A DNA stretch of 64,000 bases from Conchocele bisecta (lineage: Eukaryota > Mollusca > Bivalvia > Lucinida > Thyasiridae): the NCBI GenBank assembly GCA_029237695.1, contig CM055275.1, positions 10,738,899 through 10,802,898 on the forward strand, written 5' to 3'. Every line of letters starts with the position of its first letter. The first letter of the stretch is position 1. Position numbers and translations under genes: made by a program. Below are positions 24,051-36,342 of this stretch, piece after piece. The notes beneath the pieces are model-generated. The model saw only the letters and a program-made list of their open reading frames with translations. It was not told the origin of the DNA and made no database searches.

Positions 24051-24364
24051 TGCGTTCCCAAGCCCATCACGGCATCTGCTTGGACCTGTGCGGTTACCGT
24101 ACGTGCCCCTTGTGGACCCGGTACGGTACACGTATGGGTTCTTGCGATCCCGTAGCCAAAACATGTAAGTATGCCCGTACACAACAGGTATGCTTGTGAC
24201 CACAACATCGCAGAAGGCTGATTTCGTATAGATGCCCCACGGGTCACATGTCCGTACGGCTCTACAAGTCTTACAGACCCGGGACCACCCGTACATCTCA
24301 TGTGACATAGGCCTTAGAAATAATACTCAACTATCGTATCTGCAATCTAATGCGTCTCTGGTTT

Positions 24365-26177
24365 TCATAAAAAAGACATCATCTGTTGGATTTGACTCCT
24401 CAAAGCATCGCCCAGCGGATGTATCAGCTCACTGTTATGTGCAATTGAAATTGACCACACGTCAAGGAAGATAACTCGATGTTTGAATTCTTCAGCATAT
24501 CTGTAGATTATGTCTCTGTACAATAGACTAATCCTGCTGTCGAACCATCGCATGTCCTCTATGGTGACGTGCGGTCCCTTTATGAATACAGTGACCTGAG
24601 GCTTTCTCCGCAACAACGTTTTAATTGCTTGACACATGTACTTGATCCTTAACTCGTATTCTTCGGGCGGATGCGCCTGGAAGTGAACATTTGCACCGAT
24701 AAGCAGGATTTGTTGACTACCTGGCGTGCTACTCTGCGCGATCTTGTTGATTTCAGTAGGAAATGACGTTATTCCAAGTAGTCCTACGTCGCTGTAGTGA
24801 TAAGGCATCTCGTGTTTTTTGTATTCAAGCGTTATATTGTGATTGTGGATTGTCACGTACTTGTGGAATTGCCTATGGTAAGTGTCGTTTATTTCCGCAA
24901 ACGGCACGGAAAGAACGTGTTTTGCTAAATATTGAGCGTACTGACGAAACGTTGAGTCCCCGAGCACGTACACGTGTTTATTCGCGAGACACCGGCGATA
25001 TGACGTCACCGTGAAATCCGTGAAAGGTTTGCAGCCTCGGATGTACCACGTTCCATTGGACACGTAACCTGACGGCACGTCACCGGTCCAGGATTTAACG
25101 AAGGGCCGGACTGAACACACGGAAGCTGCCGTCGATTATGCGTCGGAACGTAGCGAATATTTACTCGTTTTATAACCTGATCGAACACTCCGTGTCCCAT
25201 GTTTCGAATCAGCTCAGCTTCGCTCTGGTTGGGTACGGCGTTACGCCTGTTGATGTGGGATGATCGAAAATTAAACAGATCCTGGCAATCAAGTTTAGCC
25301 TTTAATGGTGCACCACAATACCAATGTTTGCCGTCGTTCAGCTTTGTAAAGCTACACACACGCGTTAGTCCATACATATTGCTCCTGACACCGCAACGGG
25401 CCTCCTCGACCACGGCTCCATGGCGGTACTCCGCCACTATTACCCAGCTGTTGTTCATTGCAAATGAAGTAACTCCATAATTGAGTAAGGAATTCCGTCG
25501 CACGCAGGTGTTCTCTGCTGTTGATAGAAGTTTCGCTTTGATGACCGTCTGTCCTGACCAGAATATGCGAACTTTTCCAGAATACGTGCCATCCCAGTGA
25601 TCTGCCACCATTCCCGCTGCACGCCCATCGCCCGCCTCTTGCTCCGCCCATATGACTATGACGTCACCGCCGGAAGTCCGTGGTTGATTGTGGCTATTGT
25701 ACGTAACAATTGAAATGTTCACTTCACTTTTCCCTGCGTGCCAGTCTATCAATACGAACTTGGAGAATCTGACGTCAGTCATGCTGATTTCGCTTACACA
25801 TGTGATATTGGCATACACGTAGCTATTATTGCTGAGGAAATCGGCATTTGAAAACTTCTTCCATGCACGTTTATCAGACATACAGTTGTCTTCAACATAA
25901 TTACGGTCATTGTTTGAAATTCTCTTGTCATTTTGAGAATTACCATCTTTTCGTAAAGTAATAGTGTCTCTACGTGAATTACTTATTTCTGGGGTAATCA
26001 TAGTTTGCAGAAAGTTTAGAGTTAACTCCTTCTCGTCTATGCTATAATAGTTGTGTGCCCTTTCTAATTCGCCGAGCCACGCCATAATGACTATCATAGA
26101 AACCATGACAACTGCAATGACGATTGAAATTGAAATTTTCTATAGCGCGGAGATATTTCCTTGGACATCATGGACAT
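24365..26177 (-). pseudogene. NXPE-family gene, frameshifted allele A
   Basis: This is the allele of the intact 602-residue gene at 30763-32571. The ATG is at 26177-26175, and the stop side is at 24365. Compared with allele B there is a five-base insertion just after the first 13 codons (about 26130-26145), a one-base loss and gain (about 26030 and 25993) that changes some 13 residues and then restores the frame, and a one-base deletion at about 25116-25122 ('cgtgtgttc' for 'cgttgtgttc' on the coding strand) that separates the neurexophilin-like part from the PC-esterase part. Each half is otherwise nearly identical to B, with GDSTFRQYAQYL and DVWSISIAHNS preserved. Either allele A is a null allele or the indels are assembly errors; the compensating pair favours real divergence. 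The single-base deletion is the least certain. Confidence 0.8.
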
Positions 26178-26535
26178 AGTGCTTACTCCTGAACTACGCA
26201 GTTACTGTTTCTTGAATGTCTCGTCCAAGCTCGGTCATACAATCGGCATAGGATCCACTCGGTTTGTCGACGGTTGTATCTGATATAATAACTGAATATA
26301 TAATAAATACATGGTTAGTGCCGTCGAATATATTCGGTTGAGCCTTAGACAGCTTTATTGGGGCGAGCTTTAGCGAGCCCCTATATAGTTGTCGGGGCGA
26401 GACCGAATCAAATAAAAATGGCGACGTCCACGCGAGGTAGATTCGGTATTGTATCTGATTAAATATCCGATTTATTTAAGATCAGCTCCACACATGCTAG
26501 CTTTAGACTCCACAGTTGTCATAATAAACATTAAG
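26178..26535. other. 5' flank of the NXPE gene, repeat-derived
   Basis: It contains the small hairpin 'ggggcgagctttagcgagcccc' (about 26359-26380) and two 'gtatctgat' blocks flanking 'aatatattcggtt'. Conserved in allele B (30405-30762). No TATA box was recognised at a convincing distance from the ATG. Confidence 0.4.
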
Positions 26536-26855
26536 AAATTTATATCCCAGTAAACTCCATGTTGAACTACTTTCCGTAACCGTCAGGAGCAGTTAAAATA
26601 ATTCTTAAGAAAACGGAAAATAAACACATTTTCTTGATGAATTTATTTCAAATGCTGGAATTATAAGGAATGAATGGCCTTTTTGTGGAATTTATCGGGG
26701 ATATAAACTTGGAAAAGTCGCAGGAATACTGGACGAGGCCTTACGATAAATTCCACAAAAAGGCCATTCATTCCTTATAATTCCAGAATTATTTTAACTT
26801 CGCCTGACGGTTACGGAAAGTAGTTCGGCATTGGAGTTTACTGGGATATAAATTT
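26536..26855. mobile_element. foldback element, internally deleted form (allele A)
   Basis: Tips AAATTTATATCCCAGTAAAC and the inverse 'tttactgggatataaattt'. Arms carry 'ggtcagg/cctgacggttacgg', 'gaatgaatggcctttttg' and 'ggaaaagtcgc'. Allele B holds a 1,012-bp version (29393-30404), so A appears to have lost the interior and part of one arm. Confidence 0.75.
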
Positions 26856-27600
26856 CGGACAGAGACTTGCTAAGGACCAATCAAATGTTAGGGAATTGTG
26901 TAAATATTTTTGTGCTGGAATTATTATTTGTTAAATATACGCGTACTTGTAGATAGATAGATGATCTCAGGGAAGATTGGCTAGGCCAACTGAGCTTCTT
27001 CTATAAATAAAGACGTTACTTACTTACTTACTTACTTACTTACTATTATTATATGAACTATATTACTTAGTAACAAACATGCCTGAAATAATTCAAAATG
27101 GCCGCCATATAAACGAGCCTTTATTTATTGTTACTGCATGTTCAATTACAAATGATGCACTCGAAACATCAAAATGTGTCATCAAACAAACATACACATG
27201 CTATAATATATAACGTATGCTCCAATGGCTATATATAATATAAATCAAATATTTGCTGAAAAATATTTACCACATATACATCTGCTGTCAACTGATTTTG
27301 GTACTCATCATTACATACGTAGTCTCGTTGAGTTCATGGATGATATATGTACGTAAATGACATGCCTTTAATAATATAAATAAGATAACCATTGAGCGAG
27401 CAATAAATAAGTAAGAAATCCAATATGGCCCTAAAGATTTCACCATTTTATAAATGTCCTCGTGTTATTTATTGCAGTCACAGCACCATAGTGCAAATGA
27501 CATATATATATATTGTACATAATATGGCCTTCTATGGCAAATAGTCAGTCAACATGTTCATAACTGCTGTGTTATAATAAGCTCTTCGATGATGTTCTTA
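26856..27600. repeat. SINE-like 3' tail and AT-rich flank
   Basis: 'gatctcagggaagattggct', 'aggccaactgagcttcttc' and 'tataaataaag' (26963-27012) lead directly into (ACTT)n at about 27014-27044. This is the usual look of a SINE/LINE tail ending in a simple repeat. B has the same body with a shorter, mutated ACTT run (about 29200-29225). The rest to 27600 is AT-rich without a gene. Confidence 0.5.
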
Positions 27601-27873
27601 AACATTGTGTATATTCATTTATGTAATGGTGTTTGCGGCCTGTCAATAACTAAGGTCATTTTAGACTGGTTTAACGGTAAGTCACATATTCCACCTATAC
27701 AGAGGGAAGGATCCCAAACATCAGCACTGAATATTTACAAGAAAATAATTATATACTCAACCCTGAAATTAGAATAACCTGATCTTGTGCCAGGTCCTCG
27801 CCAGCCCAGTCACTTAGATTCAGACTACATTTATAATGAATATATGTCAAGTAAGAAGAAAGCCAAACACGTA
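27601..27873. repeat. dispersed repeat reaching the contig end
   Basis: Blocks 'ggcctgtcaataactaaggtc', 'ctgaatatttacaa' and 'gatcttgtgccaggtcctc' match the family at 16205-16430. The contig ends 33 bp later at 'aaagccaaacacgta', the same 15 bases that start contig C. Confidence 0.6.
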
Positions 27874-28373
27874 NNNNNNNNNNNNNNNNNNNNNNNNNNN
27901 NNNNNNNNNNNNNNNNNNNNNNNNNNNNNNNNNNNNNNNNNNNNNNNNNNNNNNNNNNNNNNNNNNNNNNNNNNNNNNNNNNNNNNNNNNNNNNNNNNNN
28001 NNNNNNNNNNNNNNNNNNNNNNNNNNNNNNNNNNNNNNNNNNNNNNNNNNNNNNNNNNNNNNNNNNNNNNNNNNNNNNNNNNNNNNNNNNNNNNNNNNNN
28101 NNNNNNNNNNNNNNNNNNNNNNNNNNNNNNNNNNNNNNNNNNNNNNNNNNNNNNNNNNNNNNNNNNNNNNNNNNNNNNNNNNNNNNNNNNNNNNNNNNNN
28201 NNNNNNNNNNNNNNNNNNNNNNNNNNNNNNNNNNNNNNNNNNNNNNNNNNNNNNNNNNNNNNNNNNNNNNNNNNNNNNNNNNNNNNNNNNNNNNNNNNNN
28301 NNNNNNNNNNNNNNNNNNNNNNNNNNNNNNNNNNNNNNNNNNNNNNNNNNNNNNNNNNNNNNNNNNNNNNNNN
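27874..28373. other. assembly gap, exactly 500 N, at the palindrome centre
   Basis: A placeholder placed exactly between mirror-image contig ends ('agccaaacacgta' and 'tacgtgtttggct'). Confidence 0.99.
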
Positions 28374-29392
28374 TACGTGTTTGGCTTTCTTCTTACTTGA
28401 CATATATTCATTATAAATGTAGTCTGAATCTAAGTGACTGGGCTGGCGAGGACCTGGCACAAGATCAGGTTATTCTAATTTCAGGGTTGAGTATATAATT
28501 ATTTTCTTGTAAATATTCAGTGCTGATGTTTGGGATCCTTCCCTCTGTATAGGTGGAATATGTGACTTACCGTTAAACCAGTCTAAAATGACCTTAGTTA
28601 TTGACAGGCCGCAAACACCATTACATAAATGAATATACACAATGTTTAAGAACATCATCGAAGAGCTTATTATAACACAGCAGTTATGAACATGTTGACT
28701 GACTATTTGCCATAGAAGGCCATATTAGGTACAATATATATATGTCATTTGCATTATGGTGCTGTGACTGCAATAAATAACACGAGGACATTTATAAAAT
28801 GGTGAAATCTTTAGGGCCATATTGGATTTCTTACTTATTTATTGCTCGCTCAATGGTTATCTTATTTATATTATTAAAGGCATGTCATTTACGTACATAT
28901 ATCATCCATGAACTCAACGAGACTACGTATGTAATGATGAGTACCAAAATCAGTTGACAGCAGATGTATATGTGGTAAATATTTGCAGCAATATTTGATT
29001 TATATTATATGTAGCCATTGGAGCATACGTTATATATTATAGCATGTGTATGTTTGTTTGATGACACATTTTGATGTTTCGAGTGCATCATTTGTATTGA
29101 ACATGCAGTAACACTAAATAAAGGCTCGTTTATATGGCGGCCATTTTGAATTATTTCAGGCATGTTTGTTACTAAGTAATATAGTTCATATAATAATAGT
29201 AATTAAGTAAGTGAGTAAGTACGTAACGTCGTTATTTATAGAAGAAGCTCAGTTGGCCTAGCCAATCTTCCCTGAGATCATCTATCTACAAGTACGCGTA
29301 TATTTAACAAATAATAATTCCAGCACAAAAATATTTACACAATTCCCTAACATTTGATTGGTCCTTAGCAAGTCTCTGTCCGAAATTTATAT
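28374..29392. other. mirror of 26856-27873; no gene
   Basis: The same dispersed repeat, AT-rich stretch and SINE-like tail as in contig A, reversed. The ACTT run is degenerate here. Confidence 0.6.
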
Positions 29393-30404
29393 CCCAGTAA
29401 ACTCCAATGCCGAACTACTTTCCGTAACCGTCAGGCGAAGTTAAAATAATTCTTAAGAAAACGGAAAATAAACACATTTTATTGATGAATTTATTTCAAA
29501 TGCTGGAATTATAAGGAATGAATGGCCTTTTTGTGGAATTTATCGGGAATATAAACTTGGAAAAGTCGCGGGAATACTGGACGAGGCCTTCCGGATAATG
29601 ATAATAACATAAACAGTGTTTGTGTTGGTAGTCATATACAAATATTTATCATGAAACACTGAATTCTTAAGACAGTACCAAACTATTCTTATCTTGGCGG
29701 CCTTTTTGTCATAATATAAGGTCATGTTTAAACACTATTCATTACTGGCTTTTATAACATACTATTTGTAAATAGAACCAAGTGGAATGGTGTTGAACAA
29801 TTAATTGTATGTCACAATAGTAAACAATGTTATTGTAAAATATATTTTGGATTGGGTAGACATTTTTAAATCCAAGATAATCATTATCTACAATTATATT
29901 AATTATAACAAAGTTATCCAGCAAAAACCCACACATATGCAGCATTATTGACAATAATGGTAGCCATTTTGAATTCAAGATGGAGGTCAATATAGTGATG
30001 GAAAAAAATGGTACCAATTTGTTTTTTTGTTTTATGTTGTAGCAGAAAGAAAATAAACACAACATTCAAGACTAAAGCAATAACATGCATATTGTTTTAC
30101 TTTCTGCCAGCGACTATTATAGGAATGAATGGCCTTTTTGTGGAATTTATCGGGGTATAAACTTGGAAAAGTCGCGGGAATACTGGACGAAGGCCGGAAG
30201 GCCTCGTCCAGTATTCCTGCGACTTTTCCAAGTTTATATCCCCGATAAATTCCACAAAAAAGCCATTCATTCCTTATAATTCCAGCATTTGAAATAAATT
30301 CATCAAGAAAATGTGTTTATTTTCCGTTTTCTTAAGAATTATTTTAACTGCGCCTGACGGTTACGGAAAGTAGTTCGGCATGGAGTTTGCTGGGATATAA
30401 ATTT
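29393..30404. mobile_element. 1.0-kb foldback element with about 210-bp TIRs (allele B)
   Basis: The left arm (29393-29590) and right arm (30190-30404) are inverted copies running from AAATTTATATCCCAGTAAAC through 'gaatgaatggcctttttg' to 'actggacgaggcc'. A further partial arm copy starts at 30118. The interior (29594-30118) resembles part of contig C at 49958-50060 ('aaaatggtaccaatttgtt', 'gccattttgaattcaagatg'). No transposase. Confidence 0.8.
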
Positions 30405-30762
30405 ATTAATGTTTATTATGACAACTGTGGAGTCTAAAGCTAGCATGTATGGAGCTAATCTTAAATAAATCGGATATTTAATCAGATACAATACCGAATC
30501 TACCTCGCGTGGACGTCGCCATTTTTATTTGATTCGGTCTCGCCCCGACAACTATATAGGGGCTCGCTAAAGCTCGCCCCAATAAAGCTGTCTAAGGTTC
30601 AACCGAATATATTCGACGGCATTAACCATGTATTTATTATATATTCAGTTATTATATCAGATACAACCGTCGACAAACCGAGTGGATCCTATGCCGATTG
30701 TATGACCGAGCTTGGACGAGACATTCAAGAAACAGTAACTGCGTAGTTCAGGAGTAAGCACT

Positions 30763-32571
30763 ATGTCCATGATGTCCAAGGAAATATCTCCGCGCTATAG
30801 AAAATTACAACTCGTCATTGCAGTTGTCATGGTTTCTATGATAGTCATTATGGCGTGGCTCGGCGAATTAGAAAGGGCACACAACTATTATAGCATAGAC
30901 GAGAAGGGAGTTAACTCTAAACTTTCTGCAAACTATGATTCCCGAGAAATAAGTAATTCACGTAGAGACACTATTACTTTACGAAAAGATGGTAATTCTC
31001 AAAATGACAAGAGAATTTCAAGCAATGACCGTAATTATGTTGAAGACAACTGTATGTCTGATAAACGTGCATGGAAGAAGTTTTCAAATGCCGATTTCCT
31101 CAGCAATAATAGCTACGTGTATGCCAATATCACATGTGTAAGCGAAATCAGCATGACTGACGTCAGATTCTCCAAGTTCGTATTGATAGACTGGCACGCA
31201 GGGAAAAGTGAAGTGAACATTTCAATTGTTACGTACAATAGCCACAATCAACCACGGACTTCCGGCGGTGACGTCATAGTCATATGGGCGGAGCAAGAGG
31301 CGGGCGATGGGCGTGCAGCGGGAATGGTGGCAGATCACTGGGATGGCACGTATTCTGGAACAGTTCGCATATTCTGGTCAGGACAGACGGTCATCAAAGC
31401 GAAACTTCTATCAACAGCAGAGAACACCTGCGTGCGACGGAATTCCTTACTCAATTATGGAGTTACTTCATTTGCAATGAACAACAGCTGGTTAATAGTG
31501 GCGGAGTACCGCCATGGAGCCGTGGTCGAGGAGGCCCGTTGCGGTGTCAGGAGCAATATGTATGGACTAACGCGTGTGTGTAACTTTACAAAGCTCAACG
31601 ACGGCAAACATTGGTATTGTGGTGCACCATTAAAGGCTAAACTTGATTGCCAGGATCTGTTTAATTTTCGATCATCCCACATCAACAGGCGTAACGCCGT
31701 ACCCAACCAGAGCGAAGCTGAGCTGATTCGAAACATGGGACACGGAGTGTTCGATCAGGTTATAAAACGAGTAAATATTCGCTACGTTCCGACGCATAAT
31801 CGACGGCAGCTTCCGTTGTGTTCAGTCCGGCCCTTCGTTAAATCCTGGACCGGTGACGTGCCGTCAGGTTACGTGTCCAATGGAACGTGGTACATCCGAG
31901 GCTGCAAACCTTTCACGGATTTCACGGTGACGTCATATCGCCGGTGTCTCGCGAATAAACACGTGTACGTGCTCGGGGACTCAACGTTTCGTCAGTACGC
32001 TCAATATTTAGCAAAACACGTTCTTTCCGTGCCGTTTGCGGAAATAAACGACACTTACCATAGGCAATTCCACAAGTACGTGACAATCCACAATCACAAT
32101 ATAACGCTTGAATACAAAAAACACGAGATGCCTTATCACTACAGCGACGTAGGACTACTTGGAATAACGTCATTTCCTACTGAAATCAACAAGATCGCGC
32201 AGAGTAGCACGCCAGGTAGTCAACAAATCCTGCTTATCGGTGCAAATGTTCACTTCCAGGCGCATCCGCCCAAAGAATACGAGTTAAGGATCAAGTACAT
32301 GTGGCAAGCAATTAAAACGTTGTTGCGGAGAAAGCCTCAGGTCACTGTATTCATAAAGGGACCGCACGTCACCATAGAGGACATGCGATGGTTCGACAGC
32401 AGGATTAGTCTATTGTACAGAGACATAATCTACAGATATGCTGAAGAATTCAAACATCGAGTTATCTTCCTTGACGTGTGGTCAATTTCAATTGCACATA
32501 ACAGTGAGCTGATACATCCGCTGGGCGATGCTTTGAGGAGTCAAATCCAACAGATGATGTCTTTTTTATGA
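30763..32571 (+). CDS. NXPE family member-like protein (neurexophilin and PC-esterase domains), intact allele
   Basis: A 602-residue, intronless frame. Residues about 16-34 are a hydrophobic segment after a basic N-terminus (SPRYRKLQ), which predicts a type II signal anchor with the rest in the secretory lumen. About 120-250 resembles the neurexophilin-like immunoglobulin-type domain, with SGGDVIVIWAEQ and DHWDGTYSGTVRIFWSGQ. The C-terminal part is a PC-esterase/SGNH-like domain: GDSTFRQYAQYL with GDS at 405-407, IGANVHFQAHP, and DVWSISIAHNS...HP with D571 and H585 as the likely Asp-His pair. NXPE proteins are poorly understood; acyl-esterase or acyl-transfer activity on glycans is inferred from the fold. 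The first ATG fits the anchor, and a second Met follows two codons later. Several NxS/T sites fit a lumenal protein. Allele A is broken. Confidence 0.85.
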   Translation: MSMMSKEISPRYRKLQLVIAVVMVSMIVIMAWLGELERAHNYYSIDEKGVNSKLSANYDSREISNSRRDTITLRKDGNSQNDKRISSNDRNYVEDNCMSDKRAWKKFSNADFLSNNSYVYANITCVSEISMTDVRFSKFVLIDWHAGKSEVNISIVTYNSHNQPRTSGGDVIVIWAEQEAGDGRAAGMVADHWDGTYSGTVRIFWSGQTVIKAKLLSTAENTCVRRNSLLNYGVTSFAMNNSWLIVAEYRHGAVVEEARCGVRSNMYGLTRVCNFTKLNDGKHWYCGAPLKAKLDCQDLFNFRSSHINRRNAVPNQSEAELIRNMGHGVFDQVIKRVNIRYVPTHNRRQLPLCSVRPFVKSWTGDVPSGYVSNGTWYIRGCKPFTDFTVTSYRRCLANKHVYVLGDSTFRQYAQYLAKHVLSVPFAEINDTYHRQFHKYVTIHNHNITLEYKKHEMPYHYSDVGLLGITSFPTEINKIAQSSTPGSQQILLIGANVHFQAHPPKEYELRIKYMWQAIKTLLRRKPQVTVFIKGPHVTIEDMRWFDSRISLLYRDIIYRYAEEFKHRVIFLDVWSISIAHNSELIHPLGDALRSQIQQMMSFL

Positions 32572-32889
32572 TGAAAACCAGAGACGCATTAGATTGCAGA
32601 TACGATAGTTGAGTATTATTTCTAAGGCCTATGTCACATGAGATGTACGGGTGGTCCCGGGTCTGTAAGACTTGTAGAGCCGTACGGACATGTGACCCGT
32701 GGGGCATCTATACGAAATCAGCCTTCTGCGATGTTGTGGTCACAAGCATACCTGTTGTGTACGGGCATACTCACATGTTTTGGCTACGGGATCGCAAGAA
32801 CCCATACGTGTACCGTACCGGGTCCACAAGGGGCACGTACGGTAACCGCACAGGTCCAAGCAGATGCCGTGATGGGCTTGGGAACGCAT
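32572..32889. other. 3' flank of the NXPE gene; GC-rich repeat block
   Basis: From about 32625 ('ggcctatgtcacatgagatg') the sequence is rich in 'gtacggg' and 'cgtacgg' and continues after the MITE to about 33520. No coding frame is conserved between the alleles. No AATAAA was seen immediately after the stop. Confidence 0.4.
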
Positions 32890-33125
32890 GGGGCCCGTTT
32901 CATTAAACTTCGTACGACTAACATATCCGTAAGTGCAAATTTAGGATCATCTGGAAATTTCAAATAATCGATTTACATGTATTGAGCATCGGCTGCCTAT
33001 GCAGCCTATGCACAATAAATGTAAATCCAAATTGTTTACAATAACACATTGTTAATGTGTAATTTGGTATATAATGTTGGACTTACGAACAATTTAGTCG
33101 TACGAAGTTTAGTGAAACGGCCCCC
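32890..33125. mobile_element. MITE with GGCCCGTTTCAYTAAACTTC ends (B)
   Basis: Allele B copy of the element at 23813-24050, with inverted 'aaacttcgtacgacta' tips. Confidence 0.8.
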
Positions 33126-34164
33126 AGTACGATTAGTCTTGTGAGGCAGTGGGGGACCCGTGCGTGGTCCATGTGGGGCCCGGTGAGGCCTGCGAGTGCA
33201 CGTCCGGGTTGTTGCGGAGGGGGTGTATATACCAGGTCGGAAATCGTGCGTGCCATGTTTACAAATTTCCTGGTCACATGAAGCTCCCGGGCAGTTTATG
33301 GGTCCAAATAAATCCTGACAACCCGCAGGTAATCGCGCGGCATGCAGGGCGGTCCCGCCCATTTATGTGAAATTGTTTGGACCCTTAGGGGACGCCGTAT
33401 AGCCCATGGCTGGAAGTTGTGCATGCACGGGCTTCCTACGATTCTTTGGCCCGTATAGGGTCCGTATACAGTCATTCGGCACTCGTGCGTTGCCCGTACA
33501 TGTTCCGACTTACAAAATAATCCGAAAGCATATGCCTGAAACTGATGTAAATGTTACATTAACATGCATGTGATATAGATTAGTACGTCAATTGACTGGT
33601 TTCTGCAAGCAAAGAGTGTCTATGGCATAACAAATATATATGGCTTATTTGTTTAACGTACTACTTTTGATAATTTCGCATGAATACCTGATGACTTAGT
33701 GTGGTTAAACCTAGACGCCTGGCCAGTAACCGGTTCACCCCTAAGTAACTTGGACGGACACGGCCATGTTATTTTCAGACTATTCCATTTTCCTGAAAAT
33801 GGTACTGTTCTAGAAACAGAAAAATGTGTGAATGGCTGTGTCTGCCTCCAATCCATGCCCGCTTGCTATAAAATGTATTGCTAAGTTCAGTCCGATAGTA
33901 TCGTTGATGTAAAAACCATGCAAACTGCAATGAGATTGGATCCATGTTACGTTATTAATTATTTTCAAACATTCTATTTCCGTTGTGACAACAAAAAGTA
34001 GCAACGTTGTAAGAAGGGAGGAGAGGCAAACACGTCCGTACCCACCTGTTATATGGTTAGATTGTTTTCAACAAAGTAGGACATTAACCCATTAGCGACG
34101 GGATACAATTATAGTAGTATGAAACTTTTGATTAACAAATTCCCTATTTTCTTTATTTCATGTC
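33126..34164. other. mirror of 22655-23812; no gene recognised
   Basis: GC-rich block to about 33520, then AT-rich sequence. The 60-bp unit that is tandem in A occurs once (about 34020-34080). Confidence 0.45.
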
Positions 34165-34231
34165 AGAAGTATATGTTACCAGTCATTTGAACCGTCTCGA
34201 CGAGACGGTTCAAATGAGTGGTAACAATATA
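34165..34231. repeat. hairpin with AACCGTCTCG arms (B)
   Basis: Same foldback unit as 4558-4630 and 22586-22654. Confidence 0.8.
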
Positions 34232-35701
34232 TACCTATCTGGAGTAAAGGACAAATTATTCAGATTTGTTCAACTAAAATGATTGTGTCCTTAGGCTGAA
34301 CTGGGTTAAAAGACACAGTGAACGACTCATTATGAAAAAGTACAGGGGCCCGTTTCACTAACAAATCTTAGTTTGTTCATAAGTTCGAACTTAAGTTATA
34401 ACTTATGACAAAAGTTATGACCGACTTAAGTCATTGCTTATTTGGTTTCACAACACAAACTTAAGACGGTCATAACAAGTCCGTCATAAGTTACAACTTA
34501 GTTATTGTTTACAGCTTTGGTATGTGCCGCGTGGGTTCGAATCCCGCTCGGGGATTATATTTTTATGATGACTTTACGTTCCCTTTATGTGTTTTGACAT
34601 CTAAAATAACGGATTTGCAAGCCTAATGTTGAATATTATTAATTTTTAAAAATAATCTCATGTAGAATATAAATTTGTTCTCAATATTCCGACGCCATTG
34701 AATACATGTGGATATATTTATTGCCAACTAGTGAACCTTATACTGTAATATAAACTGGCATATGACATGAAACAGTAACAAAATAAGCAATTAACAATGT
34801 TTTTATTTTTACATTCCAATAAAATGGTAGTTCGACCATTTTTTAAATTTTACTTAGCTTACCTCATTAACTCAGAAATCACGTTTCAGAGTCAGCAGAA
34901 CACATGTACTGTCGATTATTAATGATATGCCCGGTCAGATATGGATGTATCTGATACAACTACCGAATGACATACATGTATTATATTTATTTGAACTGGA
35001 CACGGGTAATTTGTTGATTACATGTAGAAATGCATGCACTGTGTGAGTCAGTGTCACACATATAGGATTGCCCCTGAACATGTTTACCAGTATAGTACTG
35101 GATTAATGCGCACGTGCGTTCAGCGGACGGGTCTGACATTTTTGTTAAATGCGTCAGGACTGTTTCTCCATCTAGTCTGAATCTCCTTATCAGAAACGAA
35201 ACACAGGCTAACACTGTCCGCAAAAGTCATTTTACCTCCACTTTCTAGAACCCATTGATTTTGCTAATGTTGTATATCTCTCCAGTAACCGCCAGGGAAT
35301 TACCAGTTGCGTAAAATCGCAATACAGTCAACATGACAAGACAGCCTGCATTTCGATATTTGGTCCTCGTTATCCATGAAGTCTAGGGGATTGGTTCGGT
35401 CCTAAAGACTCGTTCCCATGGTAAATTGCGAGCCTGGATTATAGCAACTGCAGCTGCCATCGTTTGTATGTTCTGTAAAGGAAGAACAAACAACAGTCGG
35501 ATAGTCAATCAGACGGATGGACGGACGGACGTTCATACATGACACACCATTAGGTGGTATATTCATCGTTTTTAAAGAAAAGAATGACCACTTAAGACAC
35601 AATAGGCTTCGGTTACGGAATATGTTGCATTGTTTTCGTTTGTCTTAGGCGACACCTCCAACCACCTAAGATCCCAAATGTGCCCAAAACATGTGCCCGG
35701 C

Positions 35702-36012
35702 GAGGGCAGGGCAGGGCAGGGCAGGGCAGGGCAGGGCAGGGCAGGGCAGGGCAGGGCAGGGCAGGGCAGGGCAGGGCAGGGCAGGGCAGGGCAGGGCAGG
35801 GCAGGGCAGGGCAGGGCAGGGCAGGGCAGGGCAGGGCAGGGAGGGCAGGGCAGGGCAGGGCAGGGCAGGGCAGGGCAGGGCAGGGCAGGGCAGGGCAGGG
35901 CAGGGCAGGGCAGGGCAGGGCAGGGCAGGGCAGGGCAGGGCAGGGCAGGGCAGGGCAGGGCAGGGCAGGGCAGGGCAGGGCAGGGCAGGGCAGGCAGGGC
36001 AGGGCAGGGCAG
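35702..36012. repeat. (GGGCA)n pentamer array, about 62 units (allele B)
   Basis: Reverse complement of the CCCTG array of allele A, one third shorter and with only two interruptions ('gggagggca' near 35840 and 'ggcaggcaggg' near 35990). The G-rich strand is the plus strand here. Confidence 0.97.
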
Positions 36013-36309
36013 ACCGATACCTTCCTACACCGACCGACACAAACCGACCAACTGACACCAACCGACCAAATGACACCAACCGACCAACTGACACCAACCG
36101 ACCAACTGACACAGACACCGACCAACTGACACCGACACCGACCAACTGACACCGACACCGACCGACACCGACCAACTGACACCGACATCGACCGACACCG
36201 ACCAACTGACACCGACACCGACCGACACCGACCAACTGACACCGACACCGACCGACACCGACCAATTGACACCGACACCGACCGACACCGACACCGACTG
36301 ACACAGACT

Positions 36310-36342
<33 letters not shown>

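Noticed and set aside
27749..28498. Open frames spanning the N gap
   Set aside because: They exist only because N codons were read through.
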